DNA of 64,000 bases from Vampirovibrio chlorellavorus (lineage in GTDB: Bacteria; Cyanobacteriota; Vampirovibrionia; Vampirovibrionales; Vampirovibrionaceae). Under the pieces are notes generated by a model, which saw only the letters and a program-made list of their open reading frames with translations, had not been told where the DNA came from and made no database searches. Positions 32,331 to 40,225 of this stretch are shown piece after piece. Where the stretch lies: positions 1 to 64,000 of the forward strand of contig CAIPMU010000016.1 in NCBI GenBank assembly GCA_903866275.1, read 5' to 3'. Every line of letters starts with the position of its first letter. The stretch's first letter is position 1. A program made the translations under genes and the position numbers.

Positions 32331-32912
32331 ATGTATCACAATCGTTTTTACGATCAGGATCCGGTCGTGGCACAGGCAGTGCGGTTGCTGCTGATTTTGC
32401 CCGACGAGGTACAGACCCTGACCGCCGAATGTCTCTCCAAGATTGCGGAAAGTGACTACAAAATAGGCAAATGCCTGCAAGAAACTCGCACGCTGGGCAG
32501 CGATAAAATTATGGCGCTCTATAAGTCCAAGCAGAAAAAGCGCAGTTACGACAGCAATCCCGCCATGCACCGGGCCATGAACTACCTGATGCTGATGCCG
32601 GTTGAAAACCGGCGCATCCTGTCGCATCGCATCATGGGGCTGGTGGGGCACTTGCAGGAATACCTGCGATCCTGCAAAAAGTTTTGCATGATGGCCACTT
32701 ATCAGCAGATGGGCGAAGTGGCCGTGGCCTATATGCAGCGAGGCTCCACGGAGGCGAACCACCTGATTCAGGCGATGGAACTGCAAGGCTTTCGGGTAGG
32801 CTACAACCGCAAACCCGGCGAAGTCCTCCCCGCCGTGGGTGAGTTTATCGCCGAACGCAACATCGGCCTACAAATCCGCGCCAACCAGAGAAAACGAAAA
32901 CCCATGTTGTAA
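32331..32912 (+). CDS. Hypothetical helical protein, 193 aa
   Basis: ATG 32331 behind GAGG is preferred to an upstream TTG. The product is predicted to be helical throughout, basic (many Lys/Arg, tail RANQRKRKPML), with several Met and two conserved-looking repeats of the form (Y/H)D..P.(V/M)..A...L.(L/M)(L/M)P near residues 8-25 and 73-90, which suggests an internal duplication. No transmembrane segment. No family recognised; basic charge would allow nucleic-acid binding. Confidence 0.6.
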   Translation: MYHNRFYDQDPVVAQAVRLLLILPDEVQTLTAECLSKIAESDYKIGKCLQETRTLGSDKIMALYKSKQKKRSYDSNPAMHRAMNYLMLMPVENRRILSHRIMGLVGHLQEYLRSCKKFCMMATYQQMGEVAVAYMQRGSTEANHLIQAMELQGFRVGYNRKPGEVLPAVGEFIAERNIGLQIRANQRKRKPML

Positions 32913-32957
32913 TCTCTGATTAAATGCCCCCACCCATAGAGACATGTTTTTCAAATA

Positions 32958-33425
32958 TTATCTTGTATGCATGCTCAATGCTAGTAGAGGCACTCCGGCA
33001 CAAAATGCACCGGTTAGCAGGAGACTGCAACCTGTCACGATTAGAACGCCCAACGTCATATACACTTTCCGGCTGAACAGTGTCACACACACCAGAAATA
33101 AAGTAATGAAAAGCCAAATCGGTACGACAAAGATCATTGAAAAATAAATACCCGTAAAAAAAGCACCCAAAGCATTACTGATACCAATACCCCTGCCTAG
33201 CCCAATCATCATCAACAAAAATGCAATCACAGCAAAAAAACTGAACGCTCCTCCATAATAACGCACGGTTAACCAAATCCCCTCTACCATTTCAGGAGTG
33301 TGGTTTGGCTTTTTTTCAGGCGGAGTTTGCTGAGATTCATTCATCAAAAGAGAAGCCTGAGCGGGAAATGCTTCCTGCTCGTTTAAAGACTCTGCGTGAT
33401 CTGGATTGAATGGCTCTTCATCCAT
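32958..33425 (-). CDS. Small membrane protein, paralogue C of a tandem trio, 155 aa
   Basis: This is the third of three adjacent paralogues (34051, 33492, 32958). Each starts MDEE.(L/F)NPD, has an acidic disordered head, then KKP(N/D)HTPEM(V/L)(Q/E)GI and three hydrophobic helices, ending in LTGAFC or LSGAFC and a short tail. Here the helices are at about residues 58-78, 85-112 and 125-150. The family was not recognised. Tandem copies suggest recent duplication with a shared structural role. Confidence 0.6.
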   Translation of the reverse strand: MDEEPFNPDHAESLNEQEAFPAQASLLMNESQQTPPEKKPNHTPEMVEGIWLTVRYYGGAFSFFAVIAFLLMMIGLGRGIGISNALGAFFTGIYFSMIFVVPIWLFITLFLVCVTLFSRKVYMTLGVLIVTGCSLLLTGAFCAGVPLLALSMHTR

Positions 33426-33491
33426 TAGACTTTGCCCTTGGATTGATCATCATATCATTGTGTTTAACTGGAACTCGGTCTGTGGATATCA

Positions 33492-33944
33492 TCATCTCGC
33501 ACTTATTGAAAAATATACAAGAGGAGCCCCAATACAAAACGCACCAGAAAGCAAAATGCTGCCCCCAGTCACGAGCAATATTCCCAAGGCCCTATAAAAT
33601 TTTCGCTTAAATAAGGAAATTATTAGGAGAATGAGACTGATCAAACCCCAAATAAATATCAAATAGATCACTGAAAAATAAATATACCCTGCGATAGTGA
33701 GTAGAACATTATCCATAGCTGTCGATGTTGCTATAGCGGCTACTATCACTAACAGTTCAAAGATGCAAAAAGCGCCAAAGTACCACCACAGGGTCAACTT
33801 TATGCCCTGAAGCATTTCTGGGGTGTGGTCTGGCTTTTTGGGGGGCGGCGGGGATTCGTACATCAAAACAGAAGCCTGAGCGGGCAACGCTTCCTGCTCG
33901 TTTGAAGATTCTTCCTGGTCTGGATTTAGAGGTTCTTCATCCAT
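33492..33944 (-). CDS. Small membrane protein, paralogue B of a tandem trio, 150 aa
   Basis: Same layout as its neighbours: MDEEPLNPDQ, acidic head, KKPDHTPEMLQGI, three helices, and LLSGAFCIGAPL near the end. ATG 33944 behind GGAGAATG is chosen over an upstream in-frame start. It lies 106 bases after paralogue A. Closest in sequence to paralogue C in the head region. Confidence 0.6.
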   Translation of the reverse strand: MDEEPLNPDQEESSNEQEALPAQASVLMYESPPPPKKPDHTPEMLQGIKLTLWWYFGAFCIFELLVIVAAIATSTAMDNVLLTIAGYIYFSVIYLIFIWGLISLILLIISLFKRKFYRALGILLVTGGSILLSGAFCIGAPLVYFSISAR

Positions 33945-34050
33945 TAAACATTCTCCTGCAGCCATACATTCAATAAAGTTGAATCTAAAAACTAAAATTC
34001 TGGTTGCAAAACGGCTACCCTGTCACTGTCAAAAGTGATCAGGCGTTCAT

Positions 34051-34473
34051 TCATCGGGGATGAGCAAACATCATCCACTCATTGGCACAAAATGCACCGG
34101 TTAGCAGGAGGCTAACACCTGTCACCATTAGAACACCAAGGGAATTATAAAATTTACCTTTCCATAAAAATACCAGAATCAATACAATGGATACTAAAGC
34201 GCAAATAGGCCAAGCAAAGACTAAACCCACAAAAACTCCTATCAAAAAATACCCACCACTGATTCCTGTTACAACTAAAACACTCGCAAAGTAAACGCCC
34301 AAATACCACAATAAGGTTACAAATATGCCCTGAACCATTTCTGCAACGTGATTCGGTTTTTTCGGGGTGGGAGGTATTGAAGAGGCGTCCATTTTTACGG
34401 ATATACCGCCAAGCAATGCGTCTTGAGGGGGAGAATGTTCTGCGTTGTCTGGATTCAGTTGTTCTTCATCCAT
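34051..34473 (-). CDS. Small membrane protein, paralogue A of a tandem trio, 140 aa
   Basis: The first of the three paralogues, and the most diverged in the head (MDEEQLNPDN). KKPNHVAEMVQGI and GAFC near the C-terminus identify it as family. Its ATG overlaps the stop of the radical SAM gene (TGATG), so it is translationally coupled to that enzyme. This coupling is the main reason to suspect that the trio works with the enzyme. Confidence 0.6.
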   Translation of the reverse strand: MDEEQLNPDNAEHSPPQDALLGGISVKMDASSIPPTPKKPNHVAEMVQGIFVTLLWYLGVYFASVLVVTGISGGYFLIGVFVGLVFAWPICALVSIVLILVFLWKGKFYNSLGVLMVTGVSLLLTGAFCANEWMMFAHPR

Positions 34474-35882
34474 CAGACTTTCTCCATTGCGAACGCGGAA
34501 GTGGTCGGGATGCGGCTGGCCAATTGCTCGTTGCGATAAAACAGGTTGTAGGTATCAAAGGGGATGACGCGGCCATCCGGGTGCACGATATGAATGCAGG
34601 AACGCTTCACGGAACGCACATCGAAGTTCCAGGCATCCAGAAATTCCATGATGATCACCCGGAAAATATTTTGATACCCCAGCGCCTCTGGGGCTTCAAT
34701 CTTGGGCAGGCAGCACAGTAAATCGTGCACCGCATGCGAGGTGGACTGCGGCGAATGGTTCAGCGCAAACAGGCCAAACACCTTGCCCCGCACCGAGGGA
34801 TCTTCCTCATAGCGAATGGTATTACCCGCAGCATCCAGCAGCAGGGCCGGGTCCATATACCGCGAGAGGGGATAGGCCTGTCCGTCGGCTTTTAATGCAT
34901 ACGCCATCGCAATGCAATCGGGATGACACGGTACGGGAATGATGTCATCCGGCGTAAACAGCGAGGACTGCTTTAAAATCTGCTGACGCACTTCGGCCAG
35001 CGTCAGGCGATCGGTGGCGGGATCAAAGTTCTCCGTGCGGCCCGCATGCTGAATGGGCTGAAAGGTCACGCCGCGCACGCAGGGCTGCTGAATCGCAAAC
35101 TCCAGAATCTCGCCAATCTCCTGGTCGTTGAGCCCCTGACGCAACACCACCACCAGCGTGGTGGAAATATTAAACTCGTTCAGGTGCGCCAGCGCCTGCA
35201 TGCGCACTTCCAGCAGGTTTTCCCCGCGCAGGGTCTCGATGGGGCCGGGCTTCAAGCTATCGAATTGCAGATAAATTTCAAACCCCGGCCCGTAGTCAGC
35301 CAACCGCTGGGCAAACTCGCGATCTCGCGCGATGCGTACCCCGTTGGTGTTCACCATCAGGTGCCGAATGGGCTTGGATTTGGCCAGATCCAGCACCTCG
35401 AAAAATTGCGGGTGAATGGTGGGCTCGCCGCCGCTAATTTGCACCACATCGGGTTCGCCTTCGTTTTTCACCAACTCATCCATCATAAATTCAATTTGCT
35501 CCAGCGAGCGATGCGAGCCGCGTGTGGGGGCGGAATCGGCGTAGCACACCGGGCATTCCAAATTGCAGCGATCCGTGATTTCAATCAGGGTGAGGCAACT
35601 GTGCTGCTCATGATCCGGGCAAAGGCCGCAATCGTAAGGGCAGCCGCGCTCGGTGGCGGTATTGAAGCGTAGCGGCAACTGACCCGGCTTTAAAAAGGCG
35701 CGGGCTTTTTTGTAGTAATCCGCATCCGTGGAAATCAACACTTTTTGCACCCCGTGGGTCAGGCAATTTTTGATCTGATAAACCTGCCCGTCCTGCACAA
35801 TAATTTTGGCCTCGACTTTGTGCAGACATTGCGGGCACAGGCTATTGGTCAGTTCATAAAAGACATACGGGCGGTCGGTCAT
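34473..35882 (-). CDS. Radical SAM protein, COG1964/Tes-like, 469 aa
   Basis: The radical SAM site CNLECPVC (Cys106, Cys110, Cys113) follows an N-terminal region with CPQC (16-19), NC-L-THG (Cys40), CPYDCGLC (81-88) and Cys96: extra metal sites before the SAM cluster. The GGEP motif and C-terminal Cys pairs (CHPDC, LLCCLP) are present. This arrangement, with a rubredoxin-like head, matches COG1964, the family of the archaeal tetraether lipid synthase Tes (MJ0619), which couples lipid tails. Bacterial relatives are largely uncharacterised. The start overlaps the lgt-like stop by 4 bases, pairing the two enzymes. It may act on membrane lipid chains, but substrate is inference. Confidence 0.82.
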   Translation of the reverse strand: MTDRPYVFYELTNSLCPQCLHKVEAKIIVQDGQVYQIKNCLTHGVQKVLISTDADYYKKARAFLKPGQLPLRFNTATERGCPYDCGLCPDHEQHSCLTLIEITDRCNLECPVCYADSAPTRGSHRSLEQIEFMMDELVKNEGEPDVVQISGGEPTIHPQFFEVLDLAKSKPIRHLMVNTNGVRIARDREFAQRLADYGPGFEIYLQFDSLKPGPIETLRGENLLEVRMQALAHLNEFNISTTLVVVLRQGLNDQEIGEILEFAIQQPCVRGVTFQPIQHAGRTENFDPATDRLTLAEVRQQILKQSSLFTPDDIIPVPCHPDCIAMAYALKADGQAYPLSRYMDPALLLDAAGNTIRYEEDPSVRGKVFGLFALNHSPQSTSHAVHDLLCCLPKIEAPEALGYQNIFRVIIMEFLDAWNFDVRSVKRSCIHIVHPDGRVIPFDTYNLFYRNEQLASRIPTTSAFAMEKV

Positions 35883-36667
35883 TGGGGTTGAATCCTTTCC
35901 TGAACTTGGTTTTGATCTTGGTCTTTGTATTGGTCTTGGCGCGCCATGAGGGTCATCCAGCCCAAGCGGCCATATCTAAAACCATAAAACAGTAAAACAC
36001 CCAGACTCAGGAGCTGGGTGCCGTTGATTCCTCCATAAGGGTGCGGCACGGGTTTAATGAATTCAATGGCCAGCCGAAAGGCGAAGTAGCCCATCATAAA
36101 GTAGCGAAATAACTCACCTTGCGGGTAGGCCGTTTGGCGTCGCCAGTGAATGACCGCCAGTAAACCCGCCAGAAACAACACTTCATACAACTGGGCGGGA
36201 TGCCGCAACACGCCATCCCCAAAATCGACGCCCCAGGGTAATGTCGTGGCGATGCCGTAGGTCTGATCCTGAAGCCCATTCAGGAAACAGCCGATGCGGC
36301 CAATCATGGTGGCCACGATCAAGGGCACCACAAAGAGATCGCCGGTGGCCTGCTTCAGGCCCATGATCTTCTTGGTGAGTTCCACGCCCAACCAGCCGCC
36401 CACCAAAGCGCCCCCAATGCCTTTTCCGGCCAGCAGTTCGAGGCCCGGATGCGTCGCCTGCTGCAAAAACCAGGCCGGATGATCCAGCCAGACCACTGCC
36501 TTGGAGCCCAGCGCCGCCCCCACAATACAGCCGCCAATCACCCAATTGCGATGATCCACGTCAATGGGGTCGCGCACGCGGTCGCGACGCATCAGGCGAA
36601 AGCCCACAAAGTAGGCCAGCCACTCAAAAACCATGTGCAACCAGGGGGGTAATATACCCAGAATCAT
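35879..36667 (-). CDS. Lgt-like membrane transferase lacking the active His, 262 aa
   Basis: The protein has about seven hydrophobic helices and the Lgt signatures GRIGCFLNG, RHPAQLYE and FRLAIEF. The Lgt core motif with the essential His (HGGLIG; His103 in E. coli) is replaced by GIGGALVGG, while the Arg residues matching Arg143 and Arg239 remain. Ordinary Lgt attaches diacylglycerol from phosphatidylglycerol to lipoprotein Cys. Without the His this may be a related lipid-handling protein. It leads the operon, with a 4-base overlap into the radical SAM gene. CGGAG precedes the ATG. The true lgt may be elsewhere. Confidence 0.75.
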   Translation of the reverse strand: MILGILPPWLHMVFEWLAYFVGFRLMRRDRVRDPIDVDHRNWVIGGCIVGAALGSKAVVWLDHPAWFLQQATHPGLELLAGKGIGGALVGGWLGVELTKKIMGLKQATGDLFVVPLIVATMIGRIGCFLNGLQDQTYGIATTLPWGVDFGDGVLRHPAQLYEVLFLAGLLAVIHWRRQTAYPQGELFRYFMMGYFAFRLAIEFIKPVPHPYGGINGTQLLSLGVLLFYGFRYGRLGWMTLMARQDQYKDQDQNQVQERIQPQ

Positions 36668-37037
36668 AACGCTTTACTCCGACGACTACCGCTATCTTAC
36701 CATTGGGAACCTATCCTATCGATTCAAAAAAGACAGTCCGCACCACTGTCACAAATCACCTTGAAACCCACGCGAGCCTTGCGATACCAGACTCAGTGAG
36801 GAGCCTGTTAAAAGCACCGCCATTAGCGTATCAGCTAGCCCGTCCTAGTCTATTGGTGAATTGCGGCCCTGACTGAAAAATGAACAATAGTAAACACACG
36901 CATCGCACAGTCCATTTTTGGACACCAGCCTAAAATTTTTCAGGATCAATTTTAAAAAGCGGGCCACTTGCCATTGAATCGTGCCTGCCCCCGTTTAAGC
37001 TGCGTATTTTATTGTTCAATCGGAAAAGGAGACCATC
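36668..37037. other. Divergent promoter region
   Basis: It separates the leftward Lgt-like operon from the rightward YqjD-like genes. No clear consensus promoter, riboswitch or gene was seen. Confidence 0.4.
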
Positions 37038-37496
37038 ATGGATGAAAAAGATTTAACCTCCGGCTCGCAAAATTACGGCCACACCGGCCCGGGAGGCGTT
37101 GGGCAGGAGCCTGCGAGTCCCGAAGAAATCACCAAAATAAAACGGGATGTCAAAGAGAACATTACCGCCGTTAAGGAAAAAGTAACCGAGCAGGCCAACG
37201 AACTGCGGGAAAAGCTGAACGAACAGGCCACCACACTCAGCAATCAACTGACCCAGCGAATTGATACAGCCCGTGGCAAAACCTCGGCCGGTCTGCGGAA
37301 TACATCTCAACGCATTCAGAATTTGGCCTTATACATGGAAGAACACGATGCCAAGGACATGTCCGATGCCGTGGTGCGCACCTCTCGCGAACTGATCCGT
37401 AAACATCCGGGGAAAAGTCTGCTGGTTGGTTTAATTGCCGGTGTACTGGTAGGCCGGATTTTCTCCATGCCCAGTTTACCGGAACACCGGTATTAA
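37038..37496 (+). CDS. YqjD/DUF883-like membrane-anchored coiled-coil protein, 152 aa
   Basis: A long coiled coil (about residues 30-95, with repeats such as KEKVTEQANELREKLNEQA) is followed by HPGKSLLVGLIAGVLVGRI, a glycine-rich tail anchor of the DUF883 type. E. coli YqjD is a tail-anchored, ribosome-associating inner-membrane protein made in stationary phase; that role is known for the family, not shown here. AAAAGGAGA precedes the ATG. It leads a three-gene cluster with a YqjE-like gene and a third small gene. Confidence 0.72.
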   Translation: MDEKDLTSGSQNYGHTGPGGVGQEPASPEEITKIKRDVKENITAVKEKVTEQANELREKLNEQATTLSNQLTQRIDTARGKTSAGLRNTSQRIQNLALYMEEHDAKDMSDAVVRTSRELIRKHPGKSLLVGLIAGVLVGRIFSMPSLPEHRY

Positions 37497-37591
37497 TCCG
37501 GACTCAACCGTATCAATCCCGGGGAATGAATGGCCGACTAACACCGGCGTTCATTCCACCCCCACAGGTCCAGCACAGGAGTTGACTCATC

Positions 37592-37969
37592 ATGAGCGTT
37601 TCATCCTATCCAGCAGGTTCTGCTGGCCAACCCGACCGGGTGGCCATGAGCGATCTGCTACGCGAACTCTTCGGCAAGATGAGCGACATTATTCAAACCC
37701 AGCTTCAGCTTGCCAAAACCGAAATTAAAGCCAGCAGCCAGAAAATGCTGACGGCCGTATTTTTTGCTTCATTGAGCTTGATTCTGGGCAGCATGGGCAT
37801 CTTTTTTTTCGGGCTGACCGTGCTGTTTGCCTTGTGGCAAGTGCTCAGTCTGGTCTGGGCAACGTTTATCACCACCGGAATTTTTCTGGGACTAACCGCA
37901 GTCGCGATCCTGCTGCTGAGCCGAAACCTTCATCAGAACAGCGCGGATATAGAGGTCGATCTCGGTTAA
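37592..37969 (+). CDS. YqjE-like membrane protein (Holin-X family), 125 aa
   Basis: An N-terminal amphipathic part (LLRELFGKMSDIIQTQLQLAKTEI) is followed by two hydrophobic helices at about 51-76 and 82-108, the pattern of the Holin-X/DUF1469 family that includes E. coli YqjE. Despite the family name it is not evidence of a phage. It sits 95 bases after the DUF883-like gene, as in yqjDE clusters. Confidence 0.72.
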   Translation: MSVSSYPAGSAGQPDRVAMSDLLRELFGKMSDIIQTQLQLAKTEIKASSQKMLTAVFFASLSLILGSMGIFFFGLTVLFALWQVLSLVWATFITTGIFLGLTAVAILLLSRNLHQNSADIEVDLG

Positions 37970-38070
37970 ACCCGGATTTCTGGCATGCTGATGAAAACAC
38001 CCTTGACATGACATTACACAGTCTTCAACCCTATTATTTCGGCGAACAGCCGCAACGAGGAGAGCCCGCC

Positions 38071-38361
38071 ATGACCACGGCATCGGAACTGAAAGCAAAA
38101 CTAGAGAGCCAGAACAAAGAAGTGGGACGCATCGCCCACCAGATCGAGGAACGTCTGGAAACTTATGCCGACTGGCCCAGCAAGGTACGACAGCATCCCT
38201 TTCAAAGTGTGGGCATTGCCGTAGTGGCTGGGCTGGCACTAGGCGGGGCTAACCGTTCCCTGATACAAGGCGCGGGCAAGCAAGTGGGCTCTCTCCTGCA
38301 TGCAGGTCTCACGGCGTCACTGGTTGCAGCCGTCAATCGGGCCGCACAATCATCACCTTAA
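38071..38361 (+). CDS. Small membrane-anchored protein after yqjDE, 96 aa
   Basis: ATG 38071 follows GAGGAGA. A helical head (TASELKAKLESQNKEVGRIAHQIEERLETY) precedes HPFQSVGIAVVAGLALGG, the anchor pattern of DUF883/DUF3618 proteins, and a weakly hydrophobic tail. It occupies the place of yqjK in the E. coli cluster but is closer to DUF883 in form. Confidence 0.65.
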   Translation: MTTASELKAKLESQNKEVGRIAHQIEERLETYADWPSKVRQHPFQSVGIAVVAGLALGGANRSLIQGAGKQVGSLLHAGLTASLVAAVNRAAQSSP

Positions 38362-38572
38362 AATCCTGCGGTTTCAAGTTCTGACTGAAGCCTCAGCGAA
38401 AACACCGGAAAATTGTCCCACCGTGGACGCCTTCCGGGAATGCGTACAAGCATTTGACCCGCATCTGGATGAACAGAATCACGTCAAAACCCAACTCACG
38501 GCGTTACTGGACTTTTTTGAAACCGTGAACAAAGGCTACAAACAAGCCAAAAAGCTGCCACCCCTTTACTGA
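38300..38572 (+). CDS. Possible small protein overlapping the previous gene
   Basis: A 90-codon frame overlaps the preceding gene by 62 bases. The second half reads like real protein (DAFRECVQAFDPHLDEQNH, LTALLDFFETVNKGYKQAK), but the first third coincides with another gene and has no ribosome site. The true start may be a non-ATG codon after 38361. Weakly supported. Confidence 0.3.
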   Translation: MQVSRRHWLQPSIGPHNHHLKILRFQVLTEASAKTPENCPTVDAFRECVQAFDPHLDEQNHVKTQLTALLDFFETVNKGYKQAKKLPPLY

Positions 38573-38824
38573 TCAAGATTTCCAAGATGTAAAACCGGAG
38601 AGAGATACTCTTGTCCATGATTCCGGGCTTCAAGGAAAAACAGAACACTGCAGACTCAACATCCCTGCCCTCCCAGACTCCCCGGTGGCGGTTTTTTTGG
38701 GAGTCTACCCACTTTGACGGAACACTGGCACAAGCCCCACCCTTCCGCTACACTGACAGTCAGCAGCCTCAACCGGCCATTCCAGCATCTTGTCCTCAGC
38801 GTATCATCAGTCCGGGAATGCCTT

Positions 38825-40165
38825 ATGAAAGCGGAAATCATTGCCATTGGCAGCGAACTTCTCATGGGAGACGTGATCAACTCCAACGCCGCCTGGATCT
38901 CGAAGCAACTGGCCCAACTGGGCGTGGATGTCCATTACCATGTGGCTGTGGGAGACAATCCCACCCGGATTCAAGCCGTCGTGACTCAGGCCATCGCCCG
39001 ATCCGAACTGCTGATTTTTACCGGCGGGCTGGGTCCCACCGAAGACGATCTGACTATCGCCACCCTGGCCGATTACTTTAACACACCACTGGAAACCGAT
39101 CCTGAATCCGCAGCCACCATTCAGGGTTACTTTATTGCCCGAGGCATGCCGATGTCCCCAAGCAATCTCAAGCAGGCCAAAAAGCCCACGGGCGCGATCA
39201 CCATCAAAAATCCGGTGGGCACTGCCCCGGGCATTGCCTGGGATGTCTCGCCACAGATCGGCGGACGTTGCCTGATCCTGACCTTCCCCGGCGTGCCCAA
39301 GGAGCTTTATGGCATGTGGCCGCAAGGCGCCGACTGGATTCGAGAGCGCCAACGACAGGCGGGAGAAGCACCCGAAGTATTAATCAGTCATCATCTGCAC
39401 TTCTTTGGCATCGGAGAATCCAGACTCGGTGAGATTTTATCCGACCTGATGCAGCAATCCAACCCCACCGTGGCCCCTTACGTGGGGCAGGCCGTGGTGA
39501 AGATTCGCATTGCCGCCAAAGCCCCCAATGCGAATGAGGCCGAAGCTTTGCTGACCCCGCTCAAGGCCGACATTCTGAATCGCTGTGGCGCCTATTACTA
39601 TGGCGACGATGGCGCGACCCTGGAGGGCTGTGTGGCCCAAAAACTGACTGAGACAGGGCAAGGGCTCTCAGTCGCAGAATCTTGCACTGGCGGTCTACTC
39701 AGCAGTCGTCTGACCGATGTGCCGGGCAGCAGCGCCTATACCTTTATCAATTTCATCACCTATGGCAATGCGGAGAAAACCCGCTACCTGGAGGTCTCGC
39801 CAGAATCTCTGGCCCGGTTTGGCGCTGTGAGCCCAGAAGTGGCAGCAGCGATGGCTCTGGGGGTCCGCAAAACCAGCCAGCAAGACTGGGGGTTGGCCAT
39901 TACCGGCATCGCCGGACCCGATGGAGGCTCTCCTGAAAAACCCGTAGGCCTGGCCTACGTGGGCATTATAGGGCCGGGCTGGACACAGCCCATTGTCAAA
40001 AAGGTATTGGTCAACTCCCGCTACAGCCGGGTAGATATAAAATACTGGTTCAGCCAGTATGCACTCTCCTATTTGCTGCAAGCCCTTCAGGGAATGCTCG
40101 CGGAGGATCTACCGGACAGCAACAACAGTGGGAGAAACCCAGCACCCCCAAGCCCCACGCCATAA
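38825..40165 (+). CDS. cinA: CinA, competence/damage protein and NMN deamidase, 446 aa
   Basis: The two-domain form is complete. Residues 1-170 are the molybdopterin-binding-like domain (KAEIIAIGSELLMGDV, FTGGLGPTEDDLT, NPVGTAPG, FPGVPKE). The C-terminal domain from about 285 carries the nicotinamide-nucleotide amidase motif LSVAESCTGG and ITGIAGPDGG. It recycles NMN in NAD metabolism and has ADP-ribose pyrophosphatase activity in some species. ATG 38825 starts at the natural family N-terminus; an upstream extension to 38714 is unlikely. A Ser/Pro-rich tail of about 20 residues is extra. Confidence 0.93.
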   Translation: MKAEIIAIGSELLMGDVINSNAAWISKQLAQLGVDVHYHVAVGDNPTRIQAVVTQAIARSELLIFTGGLGPTEDDLTIATLADYFNTPLETDPESAATIQGYFIARGMPMSPSNLKQAKKPTGAITIKNPVGTAPGIAWDVSPQIGGRCLILTFPGVPKELYGMWPQGADWIRERQRQAGEAPEVLISHHLHFFGIGESRLGEILSDLMQQSNPTVAPYVGQAVVKIRIAAKAPNANEAEALLTPLKADILNRCGAYYYGDDGATLEGCVAQKLTETGQGLSVAESCTGGLLSSRLTDVPGSSAYTFINFITYGNAEKTRYLEVSPESLARFGAVSPEVAAAMALGVRKTSQQDWGLAITGIAGPDGGSPEKPVGLAYVGIIGPGWTQPIVKKVLVNSRYSRVDIKYWFSQYALSYLLQALQGMLAEDLPDSNNSGRNPAPPSPTP

Positions 40166-40171
40166 GCAACA

Positions 40172-40202
40172 AACAACCCCGATCCAATAGACCGGGGCTG
40201 TT
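40172..40202. terminator. Bidirectional terminator-like hairpin
   Basis: AACA-A-CCCCG and CGGGG-C-TGTT form a stem with an internal mismatch between convergent cinA and the Pro-Thr repeat gene. Confidence 0.5.
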
Positions 40203-40225
40203 AATGTATTCGTTGATGAACGGCC

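Noticed and set aside
37592-37969. Phage holin
   Set aside because: The Holin-X family name is misleading; the neighbours match the yqjDE envelope cluster and no lysis gene is near.
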